A DNA stretch of 64,000 bases, from positions 4,375 through 68,374 of the forward strand of contig JBKJQN010000008.1 of the NCBI GenBank assembly GCA_046593925.1. Direction: 5' to 3'. Positions 1 to 8,135 of the stretch are shown here, one piece after another. The notes beneath the pieces are model-generated. The model did no database searches. It was not told the origin of the DNA and saw nothing but the letters and a program-made list of their open reading frames with translations. The number at the start of each line of letters is the position of its first letter. Position 1 is the first letter of the stretch. The position numbers and the translations under genes are program-made. The DNA comes from JAYVYM01 sp046593925 (GTDB taxonomy: Bacteria > Actinomycetota > Actinomycetes > Mycobacteriales > SCTD01).

Positions 1-217
1 CGGTGCCCGGCAGGTCGAGCATGACGACCTGGCGACCGGGCAGCCGCCGCACCACCGGCTCCCACATGTCGATGTTGCCGCCGATGCCGTTGAGCAGCAG
101 GAGGGGCGGTCCCTGGCCGGTCGTGGCCGCCTGCACCGGCCGCCCGGCAAGTCGCAGCCGCAGTGTGCGCGGCGGCCACGCCGGCGCCCTGGTCGTGGTC
201 TTCAGCTCAGCTGTCAC
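1..217 (-). CDS. alpha/beta hydrolase, PhaZ-like, N-terminal part (runs off window)
   Basis: The first 72 residues of an alpha/beta-hydrolase are visible; the rest lies beyond the left edge. The segment PPLLLLNGIGGNIDMWEP (about residues 37-54) is the oxyanion-hole strand-loop region (NGIGGN), followed by VVMLDLPGT, the usual second strand and turn. The wording is closest to intracellular poly(3-hydroxyalkanoate) depolymerase-like hydrolases, which cleave short ester polymers, but the catalytic serine, aspartate and histidine are outside the window, so the substrate is not known. The start is a GTG at 217; I see no strong ribosome binding site before it. The next gene on this strand is a broken reductase, so the neighbourhood may once have been a ketone or alkanoate degradation cluster together with the Baeyer-Villiger remnant at 640-965. 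Confidence 0.7.
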   Translation of the reverse strand, partial: MTAELKTTTRAPAWPPRTLRLRLAGRPVQAATTGQGPPLLLLNGIGGNIDMWEPVVRRLPGRQVVMLDLPGT

Positions 218-261
218 TCGGACATCCTGCCCGCTGCCGAGCTGGGTCGCCGGATCTTCGG

Positions 262-624
262 TCAGCGGCACGCTGTGCCGCTCTTCGCCGACGAGCGCTC
301 GCGCTTCATCACCGGCCGGCGCTTTCCGCCGTGGGCGGTCCGCATGGCTGAGCCGACCTGGCGCGTCGTCCAGATCCCGCCGTCCACGGGCAGCACGGCG
401 CCTGTCACATACGCGCCGGCCCGGCTGGCCAGGTAGACGGCCGCGCCGGCCATGTCGTCGTCCCGCCCGATCCGCCCCAGCGGGGCCTTCGCGGCGATCG
501 CGTCCCCATGCTCCTTCAGGGTGGCCGCCATCATTCTCGACGGGAACGGCCCCGGGGCGATCGCGTTGACGGTGACGTGCCGCGGGCCGAGCTCCTTGGC
601 CAGCACGCGGGTCAGGTGGTGCAC
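262..624 (-). pseudogene. C-terminal remnant of a short-chain dehydrogenase/reductase
   Basis: The frame starts at HHLTRVLAKELGPRHVTVNA, which in complete short-chain dehydrogenases lies directly after the catalytic YxxxK, so the Rossmann N-terminus, the serine, tyrosine and lysine are all missing. The C-terminal half is good: NAIAPGPFPSRM, the PLGRIGRDDDMAGAAVYLAS segment and the closing VTGAVLPVDGG. After that the frame reads on for about 35 residues of unlikely sequence instead of stopping. I read it as the 3' end of a 3-oxoacyl-ACP-reductase-like gene cut at about 625, where the remnant of another gene begins on the opposite strand. It cannot be an active oxidoreductase. Confidence 0.75.
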
Positions 625-639
625 GCACCACCCAGCTCG

Positions 640-965
640 TTACGCTCATGTTCGCGACCGGCTTCGACGCCCTGACCGGCTCGCTGCTGCTGCGCCTGGA
701 GATCGTGGGCCGCAACGGGGTGACGCCGGCGGAGGAGTGGTCCGGCGGGTCCGCCACGTACCTCGGGGTCATGGTGTCCGGCCCCCCGAACCTGTCCATG
801 ATCGCCGGACCCGGCAGCCCGTCGCTGCTCAGCAACGTCCTGCTCTCGACGGAGCGTTCGACTGGGTCGCCGAGCTGCTGGGGCACCTCGGGGCAACCGG
901 CCACCACCGTCGTCGAGCCGACCGAGGACGCCGAGCGCAGCCCGCCCGGCGATGCACCGGCTTGA
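640..965 (+). pseudogene. C-terminal remnant of a Baeyer-Villiger monooxygenase
   Basis: The translation contains FATGFDALTGSLLLRLEI, GRNGVTPAEEWSGG, TYLGVMVSGPPNLSMIAGPG and PSLLSNVLLS, which match in order the last third of cyclohexanone-monooxygenase-type flavoproteins. The FAD- and NADPH-binding N-terminal two thirds are absent. After about 870 the expected FDWVAELLGHL appears in a neighbouring frame, and the following PATTVVEPTEDAER is again in the first frame, so two compensating indels are likely. The remnant abuts the truncated reductase on the other strand at about 625-640. It is not a functional gene. Confidence 0.7.
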
Positions 966-1062
966 TCTGCGCAGCTGTTGACGCGAGCGGCGGATGAATC
1001 GGCCGCGACGCAACAAGTGCAAGGTGTTTGTCCCGCGCCCGCCGTCCACTGCGAGCTGACCC

Positions 1063-1242
1063 TCAGCCCTGCAGGGCGCCCGCCCAGCGCCAGTCGCCCT
1101 CCGGGCCCAGGTACTCGACGCGCTGCACCTCTTCCTCCGGCCCTTCGTCGTCAAGTGCCCAGGTCAGCGCCGTCGCGTGCTCGGCGAACTCGTGGTCCGC
1201 GACGATGTCGCCCATCCCGTCGAGGAACCGGTATCGAGTCAT
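1063..1242 (-). CDS. small conserved-looking protein, 59 aa
   Basis: A short frame begins MTRYRFLDGMGDIVADHEF and ends GPEGDWRWAGALQG. It starts with ATG at 1242 and has strong third-position GC bias, unlike the frames around it. The opening, aromatic-rich strand followed by a D/E-rich turn and an alanine-rich helix, recalls the small DUF6894-type proteins, but this is only a resemblance and no function follows from it. It is acidic, has no membrane segment and no cysteines. It is transcribed away from the hexapeptide-repeat gene at 1399 on the other strand, so the two could share a divergent promoter region. Confidence 0.5.
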   Translation of the reverse strand: MTRYRFLDGMGDIVADHEFAEHATALTWALDDEGPEEEVQRVEYLGPEGDWRWAGALQG

Positions 1243-1398
1243 GTCCGGGACCGTAGGGCAGCCCGTCGACGGTGGCGAGCCCCCCGGTCAGCGAGGGTTG
1301 CTGCGCCGGTGCCCCGAGGTCTAGCGTCCGCGGGACCGGCCCGGGGTCACGCGACATGCGGGCACCGACGGCGGCCGGTGCAGGGGTGCGGGGCTGTC

Positions 1399-2088
1399 AT
1401 GGTGGACACGGTGGAGGAGTACGTGACGACGGCACGAGCAGTCGGCCGGGATGCAGTCTTCATCCGGCACCGAATGAAGAGCCCGCGGGTCGCGGAGTCG
1501 GCGTACATCGCGCCCACGGCCGTGCTCTGCGGCGACGTCACGGTCGGCCCGCACAGCCGGGTGTTGTTCGGCGCAGTCGTCACTGCGGAGGGTGGCCCGG
1601 TCGAGGTGGGCGCGAACTGCGTGATCATGGAGAACGCTGTCGTACGCGGTGTGCCGCGGCACCCGACGCGACTCGGCGACCACGTGCTGGTCGGCCCGCA
1701 CGCCTCGCTCACCGGATGTGTGGTCGAGGGCGAGACCAGGATCGGCACCGGGGCCGTGGTGTTCAACGGGGCCCGGATCGAGGTGGGAGCCGAGGTCGAG
1801 TTCCACGCAGTCGTGCACGTCAACACCGTCGTGGGCGCCGGGGTCGTGGTGCCGATGGGCTGGTTTGCCGGCGGTGACCCGGCCCAGCTGGTCCCGCCCG
1901 GCGAGTGGGAACGCATCCGCGACCTGATCGGCCCGCTGGACTACCCCGGCACGGTATTCGGCGTCGGCGAGACCGACAACGCGATGCCGGACATCACCCG
2001 GCGCTATGCACGCGGGCTCGCCCTGCACCGCCAGGACCACGTCCTGCCCCCGAGTGAGCACGACCTCCTGCCGGTCGCCGGCGGCTGA
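1399..2088 (+). CDS. gamma-class carbonic anhydrase / hexapeptide-repeat protein
   Basis: This 229-residue protein has repeated hexapeptide turns through residues about 38-155 (YIAPTAVLCGDVTVGPHSRV, GANCVIMENAVVRG, LGDHVLVGPHASLTGCVVEG, IGTGAVVFNGARIEVGAEVE), the signature of the left-handed beta-helix of gamma-carbonic anhydrases and related acyltransferases. Candidate zinc-site histidines are present in HPTRLGDHVLVGPH. The C-terminus (GEWERIRDLIGPLDYPGTVF) is a helical tail as in other gamma-CA-like proteins. ATG at 1399 is preferred because everything upstream in frame is low quality. Likely roles are CO2/bicarbonate interconversion or a trimeric scaffold; catalysis cannot be asserted from sequence. 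It stands alone, with broken genes on both sides. Confidence 0.75.
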   Translation: MVDTVEEYVTTARAVGRDAVFIRHRMKSPRVAESAYIAPTAVLCGDVTVGPHSRVLFGAVVTAEGGPVEVGANCVIMENAVVRGVPRHPTRLGDHVLVGPHASLTGCVVEGETRIGTGAVVFNGARIEVGAEVEFHAVVHVNTVVGAGVVVPMGWFAGGDPAQLVPPGEWERIRDLIGPLDYPGTVFGVGETDNAMPDITRRYARGLALHRQDHVLPPSEHDLLPVAGG

Positions 2089-2121
2089 CGGAGTCGCCGG
2101 AGCCCGGGACCCGTCGCGGCC

Positions 2122-2383
2122 TCAAGGGGGTGGCGACACGCTGCAGCCTGTCGTGACGGCCGCACGTGCGAGTTCGCGATCCCAGTTCGCGAGCAGCAGC
2201 GCCTCCGCGTACGGCGGCGTCGAGCCGATGGCCCTCGTCCTGCAGCGTCAACGTCATCACGGCGCGGGCGCTCGCGTACGCCATCCCGCGCTCGTAGGGC
2301 CCGGATCCCAGCCTGTCCAGCAGCGCCTCGTCGCTGCACTGCGAAACCCAGTCCGGCGGCGGCCCGTCGAGCACGACTCTCAT
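2122..2383 (-). pseudogene. frameshifted small protein of unknown function
   Basis: From ATG at 2383 a frame with strong GC3 bias reads MRVVLDGPPPDWVSQCSDEA, then LLDRLGSGPYERGMAYASAR and AVMTLTLQDEGHRLDAAV. Near 2200 the better protein continues in the neighbouring frame as YAEALLLANWDRELARAAVT and ends at TGA 2122. The full span is 262 bases, one more than a multiple of three, which fits a single-base insertion. No known family was recognised. The pattern suggests a gene of about 86 codons with one frameshift, or a sequencing error. The rest of 2089-2648 shows nothing I can support. Confidence 0.35.
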
Positions 2384-2648
2384 GGTCGGATCCGCCGTTG
2401 AACAGCCATCTGCTGCGTCCCCACATCCGCCTACTGCCGCGCCCGTCCCGCGGTCGCTGGAGGCTACGACGACCGGCAGCGCGTTCGGCCGTAGGCGATC
2501 GACGTGTCCCTGTGGACCTGCCTGCGATCCGCTGAACCGATCCCGGCACCTCCCCTTCGACAGCTCACTTCCCCTTCGGTAGGTCACTCGGATGGGGTCC
2601 GAAAGTGACGTCCAGAAGGGGAAGCGACCTCAGGTAGGGGAGGCGGTG

Positions 2649-3737
2649 TCAGCTGGTGTTGGTGGCCTTCCGGTAGTACCTGCGGTAGATCACCTTGTAG
2701 AGGGGGACGATCCGCGGGATGTCCCTCAGCCCCGGAATCCAGGGCAGCAGCAACTGCAGCAGCATGCCGACGATGACGATGAGCGTGCCCACCCAGAGGT
2801 CCGCCGCCGCAGAGCCACCAATCACCGGGATGTGGTACGGGATGGCGTACAGCACCAGCCAGAACTGACCCGGGTAGTTCCACAGCTCGTTCATGACGCC
2901 CCACTGGTCGCCGGTCAGCCCCTGACCCTGCGCGACACTGCTCCATAGGGTGCCGTCGCTGAAGAACATCGTGGCCTTGTACGGGTTCGTCGTGACCTGC
3001 GTGCCGCTGCTGCTCAGGAAGCCGTCCAGGGAGCCGTTCCGCGCCATGGTCAACTCGGCCTGCACGAGGGTCGCGACCGGACCGTAGTCACCGGGCGCCA
3101 CGTCGATCTTCGCGTTGTCGATCGAGCCCTTGCCGAGCGCCTCGGTGTAGGCCTTGAGCCAGGTCGCCTGCTGGTCGGAGACGAGACCGTCGGCCGCGAC
3201 ACCGCTCTCCAGGCTGCCACCGGCGGCTTGGTACTGCGTGACCGCGTCCGCCACCACGGGGTCATACGGAGCGACCGTCCTGCCGACCGGTGCCAGCACG
3301 AAGTCATTCGCGGTGTTGATCGGCTGGGTCAGGCCGAACAGGCTGTGCGCAATACCGGCCAGGGACACCCGACCGATGTGCTGGGAGGCATCGGCGGTGT
3401 TGTTGAACGGTGGCCCGTAGGTCGCGGTGGCGGAGGACCCGTCGAGCTCGGTGACCGCCGTGGCGGCGAAGTCCATCGCCCCGCCGTTTGCGTCGACCGC
3501 CCCCTGGTCGTCCGTGGTCGGTGACGTGACCCAGTACTGCGCGGTGAAGGCCGCTCCCGGCGTGGACGTGGGGCCTCCCGGGTACTGCAGGCCCCCGTTC
3601 GGCGAACCGAACAGGATCGAGGCGGTCACGACCAGGACAGCGACGACCAGGACGGCGACGGTGCCTTCGAAGAGCAGGTCGTACTTTCGCTCGGGACCGG
3701 TCCAGTGCCGCAGCGGGTGTCTGCGCAGGCGCGTCAT
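2649..3737 (-). CDS. membrane-anchored cytochrome-b-complex partner (QcrB C-terminal-like)
   Basis: This 362-residue protein starts with ATG at 3737, sharing ATGA with the stop of the cytochrome b gene upstream. Residues about 20-45 form one membrane helix (LLFEGTVAVLVVAVLVVTAS). Next comes an extracytoplasmic domain of roughly 230 residues rich in S, T, A and Q. Near the C-terminus there are two or three further membrane segments (PGQFWLVLYAIPYHIPVIGG and LWVGTLIVIVGMLLQLLLPW), ending in a basic tail. The YAIPYH element resembles the Q-site/PEWY neighbourhood of the C-terminal cytochrome b domain, here split from the heme domain and enlarged by the external insertion. It is the last gene of the unit; no Rieske protein or cytochrome c follows. 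Function is inferred from context. Confidence 0.65.
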   Translation of the reverse strand: MTRLRRHPLRHWTGPERKYDLLFEGTVAVLVVAVLVVTASILFGSPNGGLQYPGGPTSTPGAAFTAQYWVTSPTTDDQGAVDANGGAMDFAATAVTELDGSSATATYGPPFNNTADASQHIGRVSLAGIAHSLFGLTQPINTANDFVLAPVGRTVAPYDPVVADAVTQYQAAGGSLESGVAADGLVSDQQATWLKAYTEALGKGSIDNAKIDVAPGDYGPVATLVQAELTMARNGSLDGFLSSSGTQVTTNPYKATMFFSDGTLWSSVAQGQGLTGDQWGVMNELWNYPGQFWLVLYAIPYHIPVIGGSAAADLWVGTLIVIVGMLLQLLLPWIPGLRDIPRIVPLYKVIYRRYYRKATNTS

Positions 3738-4510
3738 CGCGGTCCACCGGGGACCGCAACCGGCTGCGACTCGGTCGGCTGCGCGGGGACGGCCTGCGTC
3801 GCCACCGCGGGTTGCTCGTCGAGCCGCACAGCGGGGATGTCGTCCGGAACCTCCAGGTGCTCTGCCCCGGGCGGCGGGGTGACGCCCCTGCGACGGATCT
3901 GGCCGAGATGGATGAGCACGATGAAGCCGAGCAGCCCCGACGTCACGACGACGTGCAGCGTGAACTGCTGGCCCACATCCATGACGTTCCAGACAGCGCC
4001 GATGCCCATCGCATTGAAGGCGTCCTTGGCCTGCTGCGCGACATACTGGCCATCCCAGTTGGTCATCATCAGAAAGCCGGTGAACGAGGTGACCACAGAA
4101 AGTAGGAAGGCCAGCACCCCGGTGACCCAGGTGAAGCCCCGGCCACCGCGCCACGCCATCGTGAAGTAGCTGGCCAGTGCGTGCACCGCCATGAACAGGA
4201 AGAAGGCCTGGACCCCCCAGAAGTGGACGCTGTTGACACTCGCACCGAGGGAGCTGGTGTGCCACCACTGCACGCCGCCCACGGCGAGGACGACCCCGCT
4301 CACGATGACAACAATCAGGGACGCCAGAGTCAGAACCCCCATGGTGTAGAGCATGGACGAGACATAGGAGGGCTCCCGGTCCGGGAGCAGTCGCCGCAGC
4401 GGAAGGTTGCGCACCAGCAGGCTGCGCGCCCACGGCGACGGTGTCGTCCACGAGAACGACTCACGGCCGTCGACCTCGGTCACCGGGTCCGCGGACTGCA
4501 GATCGCTCAC
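3734..4510 (-). CDS. cytochrome b, N-terminal heme domain (QcrB/PetB type)
   Basis: This is a 258-residue diheme membrane protein with four predicted membrane helices between about residues 50 and 205. Two histidine pairs have the classic spacing: H96 and H110 (13 residues between) and H186 and H201 (14 residues between), the b-heme ligands of helices B and D in cytochrome bc1/b6f. The ending after helix D, with a proline-rich tail, matches the b6-like split form. It starts at GTG 4510, which overlaps the stop of the small gene upstream (GTGA), and its own stop overlaps the next start (ATGA), so the three genes are translated together. It would take electrons from menaquinol; the acceptor is not encoded here. 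Confidence 0.85.
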   Translation of the reverse strand: MSDLQSADPVTEVDGRESFSWTTPSPWARSLLVRNLPLRRLLPDREPSYVSSMLYTMGVLTLASLIVVIVSGVVLAVGGVQWWHTSSLGASVNSVHFWGVQAFFLFMAVHALASYFTMAWRGGRGFTWVTGVLAFLLSVVTSFTGFLMMTNWDGQYVAQQAKDAFNAMGIGAVWNVMDVGQQFTLHVVVTSGLLGFIVLIHLGQIRRRGVTPPPGAEHLEVPDDIPAVRLDEQPAVATQAVPAQPTESQPVAVPGGPR

Positions 4511-4686
4511 TGGTCCGTCTCGTCCCCGGGCAGGTTGACGAACGCGGCAATGATGAAGAGCATCGCGACGACGACGAACATGACGACATTGGAGTACTTC
4601 ATGACGAACCAGTCGCCGAACGTCAAGGCGCGGTAACCACCGTCACCGACGAGGTTGACCACGGGACCCCACAGCTGATCGATCAA
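4507..4686 (-). CDS. small single-span membrane protein of the cytochrome b unit
   Basis: This 59-residue protein starts with TTG at 4686, seven bases after a strong GAGGAG ribosome binding site, which decides the start. It reads LIDQLWGPVVNLVGDGGYRA and then has one membrane helix, SNVVMFVVVAMLFIIAAFVN, followed by a short acidic tail (LPGDETDQ). The stop overlaps the GTG of the cytochrome b gene. Size, topology and position suggest an accessory subunit of the cytochrome b complex, comparable to the one-helix subunits of b6f or oxidases; there is no motif to prove it. It is the first gene of the operon, with a 244-base leader containing the repeated element at 4823-4874. Confidence 0.7.
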   Translation of the reverse strand: MIDQLWGPVVNLVGDGGYRALTFGDWFVMKYSNVVMFVVVAMLFIIAAFVNLPGDETDQ

Positions 4687-4822
4687 GATTTCTCCTCGGA
4701 CGGCGCGTGGTCATCCGGGCTTGCGCCGCTGGCCAGCACGAAGGCAATGGGATGCCGGCATCAGGAATATCGATGCCGAGAAAAGACTCACCGATCGCGT
4801 CCGACAGCGAGCGACTCGCTCG

Positions 4823-4874
4823 CGGCGGCGCGACTTGCGCGGCGCTGCCGTTACGGACTGGCTGCTAGCCCAGC
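4823..4874 (-). promoter_or_regulatory. upstream element A, shared with 9071-9121
   Basis: A 52-base stretch in the leader of the cytochrome b operon is nearly repeated at 9071-9121 in the leader of the SPFH gene. The two copies share an identical cggcggcgcg, a near-identical middle and an identical cggactggctg, with about four in five positions the same and one indel. Both lie on the upstream side of minus-strand operons, so a common regulatory or promoter-proximal element is the simplest reading. Recent duplication of non-functional DNA remains possible. Confidence 0.4.
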
Positions 4875-4930
4875 GCTTCACCATGCCGTGCAGCGGCTGC
4901 TGCTGTCAACCTTCGTTGTGCTGTGTCCGA

Positions 4931-7570
4931 CTATTGCGGTGCTGCGGCGGTGCTGAAGTAGGCGGCGCGTCGGCGCAGGTGCCGGTGCCGGCTGTACGGA
5001 CGGCGCATCCGGGCCGGGCCCGCGGCAGCGCCGTAGAACAGCCGCTTGCCACCTTCTATCAGGGCGAGGTAACAGACCACCATCCCGGCCAGCGCCGCGA
5101 AGAACAGCTTGGGCAGTGGCTGGAAGCCCAGGGTGTGGGCCAGCGGGGTCGCCGGCAGCAGTGCCCCGACTGTCACGACGGCCAGCGCGGACAGGGACAA
5201 CGGCAGGCTTGCATGGCTCCGGAAGAACGGGATGCGCCGCGTCCGGATCGCGAAGATCACCAGGGTCTGGGTGGCGAGCGACTCGACGAACCAGCCTGAG
5301 CGGAACTGCGCCGGTCCGGAGTGGAACACCCACAGCATGACCCCGAAGGTGATGAAGTCGAACACCGAGCTGAGCGGGCCGAAGTAGAGCATGAACCGGC
5401 GGATAAAGGCGATGTCCCAGTGCGAGGGCTTGCGCAACTGCGTCTCGTCGACGTTGTCGGTCGGGATGGCGAGCTGGCTGGTGTCGTACAGCAGGTTGTT
5501 CAGCAGGATCTGCGAGGGCAGCATCGGCAGGAAGCTGAGGAACAGCGAGGCGCCGGCGGCGGAGAACATGTTGCCGAAGTTGCTGGAGGTACCCATCAGC
5601 ACGTACTTGATGGTGTTGGCGAAGATCCGGCGGCCCTCGACGACCCCGTCGGCCAGCACATCGAGGTCCTTCTCGAGCAGGATCACATCGGCGGCATCCT
5701 TGGCGACGTCGGTGGCGGTGTCGACCGAGATCCCGACATCGGCGGCGTGCAGCGCCAGTGCGTCGTTGACGCCGTCGCCGAGGAAGGCGACCCCGCCGCC
5801 GCTGCGCCGCTGGACGGTCACGATCCGCGCCTTCTGCTCCGGGGTGACGCGGGCGAAGACGGATGTCAGGGCGATCTGCGTGGCCAGCCGGGTGTCGTCG
5901 AGCTCGTCCACGTCGGCCCCGGTCAGGGCGGCCTCGCCGACGCCGAGGCCAAGGTCCCGGCACACCTTCATGGCGACGGCCGGGTTGTCGCCGGTGACGA
6001 CCTTCACCGAGATGCCGAGGTCGGCGAGGCGGCGCAGCGCCTGGGAGGCGTCCGCCTTGGGCGGATCGAGGAACACCAGCAGGCCCTGCAGGTGCAGGTC
6101 CCGCTCATCGGCGGCGCAGGGCGTACGTGGCTCGTCGGTCGGACGGGTGGCTACCGCAACAACCCGGTTGCCGGCCGCGAACTCCGCTGCGAGCGCCGAG
6201 CGGGTCGCCGAGGGCACGTCGAGGCAACGCGCCAGCACGTTCTCCGGGGCGCCCTTGGTGACCAGGGTGAGCTGCCCGGCCGGGTCGCGCACCAGCACAG
6301 AGACCATCGCGCGGTCGTGGTCGAAAGGCAGCACCCCCAGCCGGGTGTACGCCGCGACGGCGTCGTGCTCGCGGTCGGCGCCGGGCGCCCGCGTCATGGC
6401 CTGGTCCAACGGGTTGCCGCCGACACCGTCGGCGCTGTTCTCGGTGCCCAGCAGCCCCCAGCGCAGCACGGCGGCCGACCCGGCAGGGCCGTCGCTCCCG
6501 ACGGCTACGGCCCGGGTGAAGTCGACGCGGCCGGCGGTCAACGTGCCGGTCTTGTCGGTGAACAGCACGTCGACGTCGCCGAGGTCCTCGATGCAGACCA
6601 GCCGCTTGACGAGCACCTTGCGCTGCTGCATCCGCCTCGAGCCGGCGGCCAGGCTGGTGGACACCACCGCCGGCAGCAGCTGGGGTGTGATGCCCACCGC
6701 GATCGCGAGGGAGAACAGCAGCGCGTCCAGGACCGGCTTGTGCAGCACCACGTTGATGAGGAAGATCGCGAAAGTGAGCGCTCCGCCGACGTAGACCAGC
6801 AGCATCGAGAACCGCCGCAGGCCGACCTGGAACTCGGTGTCCAACGGGTGGGTGTCCAGTCCCGCGGCGATCTTCCCGAGCTCGGTCCGCGCCCCGGTCG
6901 TCACGACAACCCCGCGGCCGCTTCCGCTGTGTACGACCGTCCCCATCAACGCGCACCCGGTCAGCTCGGCCAGCGCCGTCCCGGCCGGCACCGGCTCGAG
7001 CTCCTTGGCTACGGGGAGCGACTCGCCGGTCAAGACCGACTCGTCGCACTCCAGCCCGGTCACCTGCAGCAGCCGCAGGTCCGCCGGGACGATCCCGCCG
7101 AGCTGGAGCTCGACGACGTCACCCGGTACCAGCGTGGTGACGTCGACGGCGGCCGGCACTGCGTCGCGAACCACGACGACCTCGTGGGTGATCGAGGAGT
7201 GCAGCGCCTCGGCGGCCTTCTCGGCGCGGTACTCATTGACGAAACCCAGCCCCACGGACAACGCGACGATGACTCCGATGATCACAGCCGCGCTGCGCTC
7301 GCCCGCGCCGTACGAGGCCACGGCCGCGACCAGGAGCAGACCAAGCAGGGGCGAGCGCAACTGGTGCCACAGCACCTGTAGTGCCCGCGCGTGGTGCGAG
7401 GCCACCGCGTTGGGTCCCCACCGCACCTGCCGCTGCGCGACGTCCCCGCTGGAAAGGCCGGTGTCGGCTCGAACGCCGAGCTCGCCGAGCGCCTCGGTAA
7501 CGGTCAGGCTGGCACTGGCGATGATGCCGGTGCGGGACCGCGCCAGGCGGGCCGGCGCCGCCGTCGTCAT
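4931..7570 (-). CDS. mgtA: magnesium-transporting P-type ATPase (P3B, MgtA-like)
   Basis: This 879-residue P-type ATPase has the full domain order: actuator motif LTGES, membrane motif before the P-domain, phosphorylation site DKTGTLT with D339, nucleotide-binding KGAPE, TGDNP and the hinge GDGVNDALAL, then a long C-terminal membrane domain. Segments such as GTSSNFGNMFSAAGASLFLS and FLPMLPSQILLNNLLYD are characteristic of MgtA/MgtB Mg2+ importers, and the length is close to E. coli MgtA. It imports Mg2+ into the cytoplasm at the cost of ATP. ATG at 7570 is chosen because homology begins just after it. The C-terminal RRPYSRHRHLRRR tail is unusually basic. It lies 22 bases after the general stress gene on the same strand, so co-transcription is likely. 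Confidence 0.92.
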   Translation of the reverse strand: MTTAAPARLARSRTGIIASASLTVTEALGELGVRADTGLSSGDVAQRQVRWGPNAVASHHARALQVLWHQLRSPLLGLLLVAAVASYGAGERSAAVIIGVIVALSVGLGFVNEYRAEKAAEALHSSITHEVVVVRDAVPAAVDVTTLVPGDVVELQLGGIVPADLRLLQVTGLECDESVLTGESLPVAKELEPVPAGTALAELTGCALMGTVVHSGSGRGVVVTTGARTELGKIAAGLDTHPLDTEFQVGLRRFSMLLVYVGGALTFAIFLINVVLHKPVLDALLFSLAIAVGITPQLLPAVVSTSLAAGSRRMQQRKVLVKRLVCIEDLGDVDVLFTDKTGTLTAGRVDFTRAVAVGSDGPAGSAAVLRWGLLGTENSADGVGGNPLDQAMTRAPGADREHDAVAAYTRLGVLPFDHDRAMVSVLVRDPAGQLTLVTKGAPENVLARCLDVPSATRSALAAEFAAGNRVVAVATRPTDEPRTPCAADERDLHLQGLLVFLDPPKADASQALRRLADLGISVKVVTGDNPAVAMKVCRDLGLGVGEAALTGADVDELDDTRLATQIALTSVFARVTPEQKARIVTVQRRSGGGVAFLGDGVNDALALHAADVGISVDTATDVAKDAADVILLEKDLDVLADGVVEGRRIFANTIKYVLMGTSSNFGNMFSAAGASLFLSFLPMLPSQILLNNLLYDTSQLAIPTDNVDETQLRKPSHWDIAFIRRFMLYFGPLSSVFDFITFGVMLWVFHSGPAQFRSGWFVESLATQTLVIFAIRTRRIPFFRSHASLPLSLSALAVVTVGALLPATPLAHTLGFQPLPKLFFAALAGMVVCYLALIEGGKRLFYGAAAGPARMRRPYSRHRHLRRRAAYFSTAAAPQ

Positions 7571-7592
7571 GGGCGGCGTTGCGGGGAGGTGG

Positions 7593-8084
7593 TTACAGCA
7601 GGCCGCCGGCCCGGATTGCCTGGTCGGCCTGGTCCGCATCGACGTAGACCTGGTACTGCTCGGCCTCCATGCCCTTGACGCTGGCGAAGTCGCGGCGCCC
7701 GTGCGTGGCGCGGTGCGCGAAGTAGCCGAATGCCGCCCACCAGAGCGCGCCGATGACGACGCTGCCCAGCACATTCGCGAACGAGGTCGATCCCGCGCTG
7801 AAAAGGTTGATCAGGATGCCGATGAGCAGCCCGATCCAGGCACCGGTTGCGGCGCCGGCCAGCGCGGCCCGACCGCTCGTGAGCCGACCGGTGACGTACT
7901 CCACCGAGCGCAGGCCGTTACCGACGATCCGTACGTGCTCGACCGGAAAACCGCTGTCGGACAGCTTGTCGACCAACTGCTCGGCGCCGGCGTACGTCGG
8001 GAAGGTCGCCAAGAGGTGTTGCGGCTTATCCGTGAGCGCCGCGGCGCGGAACGGGGCGTTCGAGGGTTGGAGCGGGCTGACCAT
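7593..8084 (-). CDS. general stress protein 17M-like membrane protein
   Basis: This is a 163-residue protein. Residues about 22-65 (PQHLLATFPTYAGAEQLVDK, then LSDSGFPVEHVRIVGNGLRS) match the general-stress-protein 17M/YflT-like domain common in actinobacteria. Two close membrane helices follow (GAATGAWIGLLIGILINLF and ANVLGSVVIGALWWAAFGYF), then a short cytosolic C-terminal domain with YQVYVDADQADQAI. ATG at 8084 is preceded by GAGGAG at a good distance. These proteins are typically stress-induced, with no known biochemical activity. It sits between the SPFH gene and mgtA on the same strand, as part of an apparent membrane-stress operon. Confidence 0.8.
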   Translation of the reverse strand: MVSPLQPSNAPFRAAALTDKPQHLLATFPTYAGAEQLVDKLSDSGFPVEHVRIVGNGLRSVEYVTGRLTSGRAALAGAATGAWIGLLIGILINLFSAGSTSFANVLGSVVIGALWWAAFGYFAHRATHGRRDFASVKGMEAEQYQVYVDADQADQAIRAGGLL

Positions 8085-8135
8085 CGGGGTTCTCCTCTAG
8101 CAGGCGGGCGGGAAACAGCGGGGTGTCTGACGAGG

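Noticed and set aside
2649..4451. A single 600-residue fusion covering both cytochrome b genes
   Set aside because: The first part of that frame is the wrong frame through the heme domain; the ATGA overlap at 3734-3737 and the two clean proteins show separate genes.
5321..7381. 686-codon open frame on plus opposite mgtA
   Set aside because: Same reason: antisense of a complete P-type ATPase, with no family pattern.
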